Assembly: GCF_013366375.1 (NCBI RefSeq)
Contig: NZ_JABWMJ010000012.1
Location: 117,465 to 181,464, forward strand
Reading direction: 5' to 3'
DNA: 64,000 nucleotides
Origin: Rhizobacter koreensis
GTDB taxonomy: Bacteria; Pseudomonadota; Gammaproteobacteria; Burkholderiales; Burkholderiaceae_C
The position numbers and the translations under genes are program-made. Shown here piece after piece: positions 51,450-58,536 of the stretch; the stretch's first letter is position 1, and each line of letters starts with the position of its first letter. The notes beneath the pieces were generated by a model that saw only the letters and a list, made by a program, of their open reading frames with translations, had not been told where the DNA came from and did no database searches.

Positions 51450-52589
51450 ATGGCACTCATCAATTACATCACTCAGATCCAATTCGAGTTCGGCGCCATC
51501 GGCCTGCTCAGACAGGAATGCGAGCGGTTCGGCATCCGCCGTCCGCTGATCGTGACGGACCGGGGCGTGAAAGCGGCGGGCATCATCGACACGGTCCTCG
51601 ACGCGCTCGCGCATGAGGGCCCGGTCGCCCTTTACGACGGCACGCCGTCAAACCCGAACGAGGCTGCCGTGCGCGAGGCGGTGGCCGCGTACCGGGAGGG
51701 CAATTGCGACGGCATCGTCGCCGTGGGCGGCGGCTCGTCCATCGATCTGGCCAAGGGCGTCGCCGTGTGCGCGACACACGACGGCCCGCTGCAAAGCTTT
51801 GCCGTGATCGAAGGCGGGCTCGATCGCATCACCTCGCGCACGGCACCCGTCATCGCCGTCCCGACGACGGCCGGCACCGGCAGCGAAGTGGGCCGCGGCG
51901 CGATCCTCATCCTCGACGACGGCCGCAAGGTTGGCGTGATCTCGCCCTTCGTCGTGCCCAAGGTCGCGATCTGCGACCCGGCGCTGACGATGGGCCTGCC
52001 GCCGCAGCTGACGGCGGCGACGGGAATGGATGCGATCGCGCATTGCATCGAGACGTTCCTCGCGCCGGCATTCAACCCCCCTGCGGACGGCATCGCGCTC
52101 GATGGGCTGTGGCGCGCATGGCGCCACATCGAGCGTGCAACGCGCGACGGCAGCGACCGCGACGCGCGGCTGAACATGATGAGCGCGTCGATGCAAGGCG
52201 CGCTGGCGTTCCAGAAGGGGCTCGGCTGCGTGCACAGCCTGAGCCACTCGCTCGGCGGCATCAATCCGCGGCTGCACCACGGCACGCTGAACGCGATCTT
52301 CCTGCCGGCCGTGATTGCCTTCAACGAGCCCGCCGACTCGGTGCGTAAAGAAAACAAGCTCGACCGGCTGGCCCAGACGATGGGCCTGGCCAGCGGGGCC
52401 GAGGTGGGGCCCTCGGTGCGCGCGATGACCGAGCGGCTCGGCATGCCCACGGGCCTGGCCCAACTGGGCGTGACGCGGGCGATGTTCCCCGACATCGTCC
52501 GGGGCGCCCTGAAGGACCACAGCCATCGGACCAATCCACGCGTTGCGTCCGACACCGATTACGAAGCGATGCTCGAAGCGAGCATGTAA
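51450..52589 (+). CDS. Iron-containing alcohol dehydrogenase
   Basis: This 379-aa NAD(P)-dependent group III alcohol dehydrogenase shows the nucleotide-binding GGGSSIDLAKG (near 93) and PTTAGTGSEVG, and the metal ligands Asp and His in GMDAIAHCIE (near 193), with His in HSLSHSLGG and HHGTLNA. It interconverts an alcohol and an aldehyde; relatives include 4-hydroxybutyrate and propanediol dehydrogenases. ATG at 51450 starts MALINYITQIQFEFG; the ribosome-binding site is poor. It is encoded 14 bases before the semialdehyde dehydrogenase, so it may produce that enzyme's aldehyde substrate. Confidence 0.88.
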   Translation: MALINYITQIQFEFGAIGLLRQECERFGIRRPLIVTDRGVKAAGIIDTVLDALAHEGPVALYDGTPSNPNEAAVREAVAAYREGNCDGIVAVGGGSSIDLAKGVAVCATHDGPLQSFAVIEGGLDRITSRTAPVIAVPTTAGTGSEVGRGAILILDDGRKVGVISPFVVPKVAICDPALTMGLPPQLTAATGMDAIAHCIETFLAPAFNPPADGIALDGLWRAWRHIERATRDGSDRDARLNMMSASMQGALAFQKGLGCVHSLSHSLGGINPRLHHGTLNAIFLPAVIAFNEPADSVRKENKLDRLAQTMGLASGAEVGPSVRAMTERLGMPTGLAQLGVTRAMFPDIVRGALKDHSHRTNPRVASDTDYEAMLEASM

Positions 52590-52603
52590 GGAAGCAGCAG
52601 GAC

Positions 52604-54043
52604 ATGTTTAAGAACCTCATTGGCGGCGAGTGGGTCGAAGGCGCTCGCGTCTCGCGCAACATCAACCCCTCGGACACGCGCGACGTCGTTGGCGAGTTCG
52701 CGCAGGCCGACGCGGCCCAAGCTACACAGGCGATCGCCGCAGCCACTCAGGCGCAGTCCGCCTGGGGCCTGTCCACGCCGCAGCAGCGGTTCGACATCCT
52801 CGACGCCGCCGGCGCCGAGATCCTCGCGCGCAAGGCAGAACTGGGCGACCTGCTCGCCCGCGAGGAAGGCAAGACGCTGCCCGAGGCCATCGGCGAGGTG
52901 GTACGGGCCGGCAACATCTTCAAGTTCTTCGCGGGCGAAGCGCTGCGTATCGGCGGCGAGGTGGTTCCTTCCGTGCGCCCGGGTGTCGGCGTGGAAGTCA
53001 CCCGCGAGCCCATGGGCGTCGTGGGCCTGATCACGCCCTGGAACTTTCCCATCGCGATCCCCGCCTGGAAGATCGCTCCGGCCCTCGCCTGCGGCAACGC
53101 CGTGGTGATCAAGCCGGCCGATCTCGTGCCGGGCAGTGCCTGGGCCATCGCCGACATCCTGCACCGCGCGGGCCTCCCGGCCGGCGTATTGAACCTGGTG
53201 ATGGGCCGCGGCTCCGAAGTCGGCCAGGTGCTGCTGAACGACAAGCGCGTAAACGCAATCAGCTTCACCGGCTCGGTCGCCACCGGCCAGCGCATCGCGC
53301 AGGCTTGTATCGCGCGTATGGCCAAGTTCCAGCTCGAGATGGGTGGCAAGAACCCGATGGTGGTGCTCGACGATGCCGACCTCGACGTCGCGGTGAGCGC
53401 GGCGCTGAACAGCGGCTTCTTCTCCACCGGCCAGCGCTGCACGGCCTCCTCTCGCCTGATCGTCACCGAAGGCATTCACGACCGCTTCATCGCTGCCATG
53501 GCCGAAAAGATGAAAGCGCTGAAGGTCGACGACGCGCGAAAGAAGGGCACCGACATCGGCCCCGTGGTCGACGACAAGCAGCTCGCGCAGAACCTCGAGT
53601 ACGTCGCGATCGCGAAGGCCGAAGGCGCCAGGTTGGTGGCGGGTGGCGAGGCGATCGACAGCAACAGCGATGGTGCGCCCGGCTACTACATGCGCCCTGC
53701 CCTGTTCGCCGAGACCACGGCACCGATGCGCATCAACCGCGAAGAGGTGTTCGGGCCCGTGGTGAGCGTCATCCGCGCGAAGAACTACGAGGAGGCGCTG
53801 GCCCTGGCCAACGACACCGAGTTCGGCCTCTCCGCCGGCATCGCCACGACCTCGCTCAAGTACGCCACGCACTTCAAGCGCCACGTGCAGGCCGGCATGG
53901 TGATGGTGAACCTGCCGACCGCGGGTGTGGACTACCACGTGCCCTTCGGCGGCCGCAAGGGCTCGAGCTACGGACCACGCGAGCAAGGCCGCTACGCCGC
54001 GGAGTTCTACACGACCGTCAAGACCGCCTATACGGCCGCCTGA
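52604..54043 (+). CDS. Alpha-ketoglutaric semialdehyde dehydrogenase-like ALDH
   Basis: This 479-aa NAD(P)-dependent aldehyde dehydrogenase has PWNFPIAIPAWKIAPALACG, the cofactor region SFTGSVATGQ, catalytic Glu in LEMGGKNP (about 245) and Cys in STGQRCTASS (about 280). The strongly conserved tail PTAGVDYHVPFGGRKGSSYG, PREQGRYAAEFYT is what I associate with ketoglutaric semialdehyde dehydrogenases of sugar-acid pathways. It would turn the product of the DapA-like dehydratase (41701) into 2-oxoglutarate. ATG at 52604 follows AAGGAAGCAGCAGG. A decayed 3' copy of this gene lies at 60879-60980. Confidence 0.87.
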   Translation: MFKNLIGGEWVEGARVSRNINPSDTRDVVGEFAQADAAQATQAIAAATQAQSAWGLSTPQQRFDILDAAGAEILARKAELGDLLAREEGKTLPEAIGEVVRAGNIFKFFAGEALRIGGEVVPSVRPGVGVEVTREPMGVVGLITPWNFPIAIPAWKIAPALACGNAVVIKPADLVPGSAWAIADILHRAGLPAGVLNLVMGRGSEVGQVLLNDKRVNAISFTGSVATGQRIAQACIARMAKFQLEMGGKNPMVVLDDADLDVAVSAALNSGFFSTGQRCTASSRLIVTEGIHDRFIAAMAEKMKALKVDDARKKGTDIGPVVDDKQLAQNLEYVAIAKAEGARLVAGGEAIDSNSDGAPGYYMRPALFAETTAPMRINREEVFGPVVSVIRAKNYEEALALANDTEFGLSAGIATTSLKYATHFKRHVQAGMVMVNLPTAGVDYHVPFGGRKGSSYGPREQGRYAAEFYTTVKTAYTAA

Positions 54044-54081
54044 ACGGGGGCCAAGCTCGCCCTCGACAGGAGAGGACCTCA

Positions 54082-54504
54082 GTGAAGCGTGGAAGAGCAA
54101 TCGCCGCAGCGTCGATGATCATCGCGCTGCTTGCCTCCGGCACCCTGTATGCGAGTCATAGTGACATCGCATTCAGCCCGGCGGTGCCGCGCTTGGGCGG
54201 CCTGGTGACGGAGATCGGCGCGCCGGACGGCAACGGCGGCGTCCACCGCTTTCGCGCGCGGCAAGTCGGCCCCTACTACGCGCCGGCCAACTTCCCCCCG
54301 GGCAAGCTGCGCGGCTGGCGGCTGACGTTCGTCGGAGGCGAGCGCTTTGCCAAGACGTTCGAGGTGATGAGCAACACCGACCACGAGTTCGTGGTGAAAG
54401 CGCTCGATGTTCCGCTGGACGGCGTTGCGATTAACGATATGTTCATCGTGGAGGACATCAACTCGGCGGAGCCCATCAACAATTCGGGGGAACCCACCAA
54501 ATGA
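54082..54504 (+). CDS. Secreted protein of unknown function (140 aa)
   Basis: GTG at 54082 has AGGAGAGGA close upstream. The N-terminus KRGRAIAAASMIIALLASG is a signal peptide, cleaved near LYASHS. The mature 110 residues are beta-rich, with LVTEIGAPDGNGGVHRFRA and LRGWRLTFVGGERFAKTFEV. I do not recognise a family. The stop overlaps the next gene (ATGA), so the two secreted proteins are made together, and both follow the ALDH gene by 38 bases in the LysR-adjacent operon. Confidence 0.75.
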   Translation: MKRGRAIAAASMIIALLASGTLYASHSDIAFSPAVPRLGGLVTEIGAPDGNGGVHRFRARQVGPYYAPANFPPGKLRGWRLTFVGGERFAKTFEVMSNTDHEFVVKALDVPLDGVAINDMFIVEDINSAEPINNSGEPTK

Positions 54505-55004
54505 AGTGGAGCGGCACGGTCGCTGCGTTCCTGCTCGTCGTTTCTTCGAGCCTGATGGCGCAAGAAGGCGGCCGCACCCCCTCCGACGTGGTCGACGCGT
54601 TCCACAAAGCCCTGCGCAACCTCGACACGGCGGGCGCCCTTTCACTCCTGGATCGCGGACTGGTGGTGTACGAGTTCGGCCTGGTGGACCCGACAGTCGA
54701 GGCCTACGGGCTGCGTCACATGCCTCATGACATGGACCTCGCCAGGGCGACGTCGTGGAAGCTCGAATCGCGCCGCACCGGTGGCGAGGGTAACGATGGC
54801 TGGGTACTGAGCACCTACCGGGTGACGGGCAAGACGGTCGACAGCAGACCGATCGACCACACCACCCTCGAGACGGTGATCTTGCGCCGCAGCGGCGCGA
54901 ACTTTCGCATCGTGCACATCCACTGGTCGACGAGCGACCCGGACTTCCAGGCGGAGATACAGCGGCAGAGGCAGTCAGAGGATCCGCCGGCCGCGAAGCG
55001 CTGA
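54501..55004 (+). CDS. Secreted SnoaL/NTF2-like protein (167 aa)
   Basis: The protein has a signal peptide (MKWSGTVAAFLLVVSSSLMA, then QEGG). The mature domain has the alpha+beta cone layout of NTF2-like/DUF4440 proteins: DVVDAFHKALRNLDTAGALS, LLDRGLVVYEFG, then strands ending in FRIVHIHWSTSDP. Such folds bind small hydrophobic ligands or act as isomerases/hydrolases. The C-terminus is charged and probably disordered. The start overlaps the preceding gene by four bases. Exact role unknown. Confidence 0.77.
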   Translation: MKWSGTVAAFLLVVSSSLMAQEGGRTPSDVVDAFHKALRNLDTAGALSLLDRGLVVYEFGLVDPTVEAYGLRHMPHDMDLARATSWKLESRRTGGEGNDGWVLSTYRVTGKTVDSRPIDHTTLETVILRRSGANFRIVHIHWSTSDPDFQAEIQRQRQSEDPPAAKR

Positions 55005-55014
55005 CTGCGCGGCT

Positions 55015-55335
55015 GTTCCCTGATTCGACCACCGCTGAGCAAGAATCCACGGGCCCAGCGTCGTATACGCCACCATCAGCGCGAGGATGGGAACTTGGCT
55101 CTGGATCGCCTTGGCAGGACCATCCGCAGAGCCACCACGCCGGGGACGCGCCGGCTTTGATGTCGTAGCCGTGCAGATGGAGCTGGATCGGGCGGTCGGT
55201 GGAGAACCTCAGCTCGTCCCCTCGCCGCGCCGCACACGCAACGTGTTGTTCGTCGACTCGAGCCGACCGTTCCTGAGCGATGGATCGAAGGCTTTGTCGC
55301 CCGGCTTGGCGGTGAGCGCCGCTTGGGCGAGACCG
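55015..55335 (-). pseudogene. Remnant of a cupredoxin-like membrane protein gene
   Basis: Reading the minus strand gives KAFDPSLRNGRLESTNNTLRVRR, a stop at 55209-55211, then in a shifted frame ELRFSTDRPIQLHLHGYDIK, and in a third frame a hydrophobic LALMVAYTTLGPWILAQR. Together these look like a plastocyanin/cupredoxin-type domain (HLHGYD) followed by a membrane helix, broken by at least two frameshifts. No intact gene is present. The call rests on pattern recognition across frames. Confidence 0.4.
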
Positions 55336-55425
55336 GCCGCGGCACGGCCGCCCGCGAGTCGCTTGAACGGATTTCGTCTCGAACGATTCATGAGCCGCAG
55401 GCCGAGTCCGGTGCAGCAGACGCGA

Positions 55426-55456
55426 GCGGCCCGCCCTCGCGATGAGGGCGGGCCGC
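55426..55456. terminator. 13-bp perfect GC hairpin after bicupin gene 2
   Basis: GCGGCCCGCCCTC (55426-55438), loop GCGAT, GAGGGCGGGCCGC (55444-55456). It lies 33 bases after the stop of the minus-strand bicupin gene. No T-run follows, but the stem is very strong, so it probably ends that transcript. Confidence 0.6.
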
Positions 55457-55489
55457 CGGTTGGAACAGTTGCCTGGTCCAGTTTCCGGA

Positions 55490-56422
55490 TCAAGGCTCCA
55501 GTGGCGGGACAGGGGGTTGGGGGCTCACTGGGACATTGGGTGAACCCACGGGGAAGCCGCTGATTTGCACCGCCGTCGAGAACCCAGCACCAGCGTGGGA
55601 CCATTGGTGCGAGCGGCCCTTCGGAACATAGACGATATCGCCCGCGTCTGCGACAAAGGGGTTCAGGCCTTCGATCGAGGAGGCGATCTGACCCTCCATG
55701 ACGAACCAGAATTCACCACCATGCAGATGGAAGTGCGCCGGGTCTGTGGGCGGAGGCATGCCGCGGATGGCCTGAACGATCAACTGAGGATCATTTACCA
55801 TCAGAAAGCTTCCTGGGGTAGTAATGAAGTTGCGGGAAACCGGCTGGCCCTGTGTCGCATAGCTTTGGGCATTCGAGCCGAAGTTTTCGGCGGTCTGGTA
55901 CCACTCGGTGCCCTGAGGGGGCCGTGGCAGACTATTTCCGTCGGCTGCCGGATAAATGACGACACGCCTTGCATTCAAGATCTCGAAGTGCAGCGACGGC
56001 GTTGAACCCACGTTCGTCAGGGTAAAGTTGTTGCGCAACGGAACCCGAATGATTTGACCCTTGGTGGCGGTAAACGTCGTCTGACCCGGGATGGCGACTT
56101 GAACCGACCCTTCCCAGACGATGATTGCGGTTTGGTGATCCGCCACCCGCCTCGTCCTCGTCACATCACCTGGCCTCAAGCCCACCCACGCGGCTTTCAG
56201 GCTGGAATCATCGACGACCTGGTGGCGCCAGCTTACCGACGGGTTCTTGTCCGCGAGGACGTCGCTCACCTTCGTCAACGGCTTGTGCGGGCTCACGTAC
56301 GGCGGCGGAACTGTCGGCTTTGGCGTCCAGGCTCTGGCCTGTGCAAGAGCCTCGGTGACCCCCAGCGTGCTGATCGCTATCGCACCCAGGATAGCCAATC
56401 CACCTTTCCAAAAATTTCTCAC
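55490..56422 (-). CDS. Secreted bicupin protein, short form (310 aa)
   Basis: GTG at 56422 has AGGAGAAGAAC upstream. The signal peptide (KGGLAILGAIAISTLGVTEALA) is almost the same as in the other two bicupins. The first cupin (AIIVWEGSVQVAIPGQ) lacks HxH. The second has AHFHLHGGEFWFVMEG and SHQW, a complete 3-His/1-Glu site. It ends in a Pro-rich tail (PVSPQPPVPPLEP) and lacks the Ig-like and TLNL modules of its relatives, which explains its shorter length. It lies downstream of bicupin gene 3 on the same strand (95-bp gap), probably one transcript. Confidence 0.8.
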   Translation of the reverse strand: MRNFWKGGLAILGAIAISTLGVTEALAQARAWTPKPTVPPPYVSPHKPLTKVSDVLADKNPSVSWRHQVVDDSSLKAAWVGLRPGDVTRTRRVADHQTAIIVWEGSVQVAIPGQTTFTATKGQIIRVPLRNNFTLTNVGSTPSLHFEILNARRVVIYPAADGNSLPRPPQGTEWYQTAENFGSNAQSYATQGQPVSRNFITTPGSFLMVNDPQLIVQAIRGMPPPTDPAHFHLHGGEFWFVMEGQIASSIEGLNPFVADAGDIVYVPKGRSHQWSHAGAGFSTAVQISGFPVGSPNVPVSPQPPVPPLEP

Positions 56423-56517
56423 GTTCTTCTCCTAACTTCGTAAATGAATCAGTTCGCCGCCGCTGCGGTGAGGGTCCGGACGATCCAAGCCGGCAAGGGC
56501 CGGCGACGGATCAATGC

Positions 56518-58086
56518 CTACCGAATTACTTGCACCAGAGTGCTCGCCGCCAGTGGCGCCTGCGCGCCGTTGTAGTTGAACTGCCCGGTGACCGTGATGT
56601 TGACGCCACTGCCGGCAGGGACGCTTGCAAAGGCCGCCTTGTTGAATGTCGCAACGATCGATCGGCCGTCGGCTGAGTACGCCGCGGACACTGCAGGCGA
56701 GCCTTGCGCGCGGATGTCAGCCACCCCCCATGCGCGCAGGTCGTAGCCCGCAGGAACGGTGATGACCGTGGTTACGAGTCCACCGGCGCGAAGATTCAAG
56801 ATGCTGGGCACCACTTGCAGGGTGAGCGGCGGAAGATTGACGACGGCGAGCGTCACCGCCTTGGGATCCTCGACATTGCCCGCCTGGTCCACCGAACGGT
56901 ACACAAGGGTGTGCTGGCCGTTGCCGCTGATCTGGAACGGGCCCGTATACCGGACGGGTGTCGGAGCACCGTCGAGCCAGTACTCGGTGTAGGCCATGCC
57001 ATCTTCGGTGCTGTTCGCGTCCGGATAGGCGGGCAGCTTTACCGTCGGCTGGAGGTACCAGCCGTTCGTCGTCGGGTTCGGAAGCATCGGCGTGGTCGTC
57101 GGCGGCGTGTTGACGACCGTGAATGCGAACTGGTTGGTGCTGGCGGTGTTGTTCGGCCGTGGGAGGTGATGAGCACCGTAGCGATAGCCGTTGATGGCAA
57201 TCCGCGTCCCGAAGTCGGTCCCATGGGTCCCCATCCTGTGCCAGCGCATCGGCGGGTTGTAGATGATGCTGCCCGCTTCCGCGAACGAGTATGGGGAGCC
57301 TTCCTTCAAGAAGCCGACCGTACCTTCGATGACGAACCAGAACTCCTCACCATAGACGTGGAAATGTCCGATGTCTGGGTTCGTCGGAGCGTTCGCGTTA
57401 CCCCTTTCGCGGATGGCGTTCATGAAGAACCGGTCATCCCTGACGAATTCCCCGGAGGAGGGGCTGTCCAGATAGTGGCGGAAAAAGTTGAAGTTCGCGT
57501 TCTGGGCGGGCAATCGCGTAAACGTATCGGGCGCACCAATTTGACTCAAGGTCCACTGCTGGCCTGGCGGCAGCGCGGACACCGTTGCCGCGGTTTCCGG
57601 GTAAATCAGGGTGGGGAAATCTTCCATTTCCTTGGGGAAGACCTCGAAGTGCAGCGACGGCGTCGTGCCCACGTTCTTCAACTGGTACTCCAGGCGGGCC
57701 GGAACCTGGATCATGGTCCCCTTCTTGGCCATAAGCGTCGGCTGACCCTGGACGGTGACTTCAATCGAACCCTCCCAGACGATGAAGCCAATGCGGTGAT
57801 CCGACGACAAGCGCTTCCTCGTCGAATCGCCTACCTTCAAACCCACGTAGTAGGCTCTCAGGTTCTGGCCTTCGACGACCTTCTGGCGCCAGCTTACCAA
57901 GGGGTCTTTACCCGCCTTGACGTCAGCCACCGTCGTAACTTCCTTGTTAAGGAAACCATTGATCTCGTAAGGCGACGCCACGATCCTTGGCGACCAGTAA
58001 TTCTGGGCATGAGCTTGCGTCATCGCCACGGTGTTGATCGCTATCGCACCCAGGATAGCCAACCCACCTTTCCAGATATTTCTCAC
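56518..58086 (-). CDS. Secreted bicupin protein with C-terminal beta modules (522 aa)
   Basis: GTG at 58086 (AAGGAG six bases upstream) is preferred to an earlier in-frame ATG because it places the signal peptide (KGGLAILGAIAINTVAMTQAHA) at the N-terminus. Domains are as in the 48639 protein: a metal-less first cupin (FIVWEGSIEVTVQGQP), a second cupin with GHFHVYGEEFWFVIEG and WHRMG, an Ig-like repeat (YRSVDQAGNVED) and the PSILNLRAGGLVTT...VQVIR module. The two are clear paralogues. It is preceded by regulatory element copy B, whose LysR partner has decayed. Confidence 0.8.
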   Translation of the reverse strand: MRNIWKGGLAILGAIAINTVAMTQAHAQNYWSPRIVASPYEINGFLNKEVTTVADVKAGKDPLVSWRQKVVEGQNLRAYYVGLKVGDSTRKRLSSDHRIGFIVWEGSIEVTVQGQPTLMAKKGTMIQVPARLEYQLKNVGTTPSLHFEVFPKEMEDFPTLIYPETAATVSALPPGQQWTLSQIGAPDTFTRLPAQNANFNFFRHYLDSPSSGEFVRDDRFFMNAIRERGNANAPTNPDIGHFHVYGEEFWFVIEGTVGFLKEGSPYSFAEAGSIIYNPPMRWHRMGTHGTDFGTRIAINGYRYGAHHLPRPNNTASTNQFAFTVVNTPPTTTPMLPNPTTNGWYLQPTVKLPAYPDANSTEDGMAYTEYWLDGAPTPVRYTGPFQISGNGQHTLVYRSVDQAGNVEDPKAVTLAVVNLPPLTLQVVPSILNLRAGGLVTTVITVPAGYDLRAWGVADIRAQGSPAVSAAYSADGRSIVATFNKAAFASVPAGSGVNITVTGQFNYNGAQAPLAASTLVQVIR

Positions 58087-58175
58087 GCTCTTCTCCTTGC
58101 TTGAAAATGAATCACCGCACGCCCAGATCTGGCCCACCATGGAGGCTCTTGATTGATAGGGCAGTCGAAGGTACA

Positions 58176-58317
58176 GCTTCCTTATCGTGACCGCCGTAGA
58201 GACTTGCTCGGCTGCAGGTCTTCGCAGTGTTGCAGTTTGCTAGCGCAGCAAGTCAGTGTTTGCCCGCACCGCAACTGAGAAGATGTGATGTCGCTATAAC
58301 GATTGCGCGACCCAGGC
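58176..58317. promoter_or_regulatory. Regulatory element copy B upstream of bicupin gene 3
   Basis: This is the same ~144-bp element as copy A, with the 46-bp core at 58254-58299. Here the LysR-type box is a perfect TTGC-N7-GCAA (58260-58274) with T-N11-A inside. It lies upstream of the minus-strand bicupin gene, in the same orientation relative to that gene as copy A is to bicupin gene 1. Confidence 0.75.
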
Positions 58318-58395
58318 ACGAGCCCACCGCTCTGCTCGATCATCTCCCGGTCCATTTGAATATCCTTGCGGCTGCTTGTCGCGCTTGACCGAACT
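58318..58395 (+). pseudogene. Decayed 5' end of a second lysR gene
   Basis: Directly after element copy B the in-frame reading TSPPLCSIISRSI-stop-ISLRLLVALDRT aligns without gaps to the first 26 residues of the LysR protein encoded at 50405 (MIPPLQSIISRLHVKQL, then RLLVALGEHG). The ATG has become ACG (58318-58320) and codon 14 is TGA (58357-58359). Similarity fades after about 58390, so the rest of the gene has been lost. Confidence 0.8.
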
Positions 58396-58500
58396 CAAAC
58401 GAGGCTGCCGTGGGCAGCAAAAACAAAAGCGCGGCGCAAGGGACAAGTCCTTTGCGATCCGCGCCTGTAAGCTCGCCGGGCCCCCAGCCGAACAGCTACC

Positions 58501-58526
58501 GCATGCCGACCTTACGGCCGGCATGC
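58501..58526. terminator. Hairpin just after the flavoprotein gene
   Basis: GCATGCCG (58501-58508) and CGGCATGC (58519-58526) form a perfect 8-bp stem with a 10-base loop, 10 bases past the stop of the minus-strand flavoprotein gene. It is a plausible terminator, though no T-run follows. Confidence 0.5.
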
Positions 58527-58536
58527 TGGCAACCTG

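Noticed and set aside
55087..55563. Plus-strand frame of 158 codons
   Set aside because: Overlaps the end of the bicupin gene and the cupredoxin remnant on the other strand; Pro/Arg-rich shadow composition.
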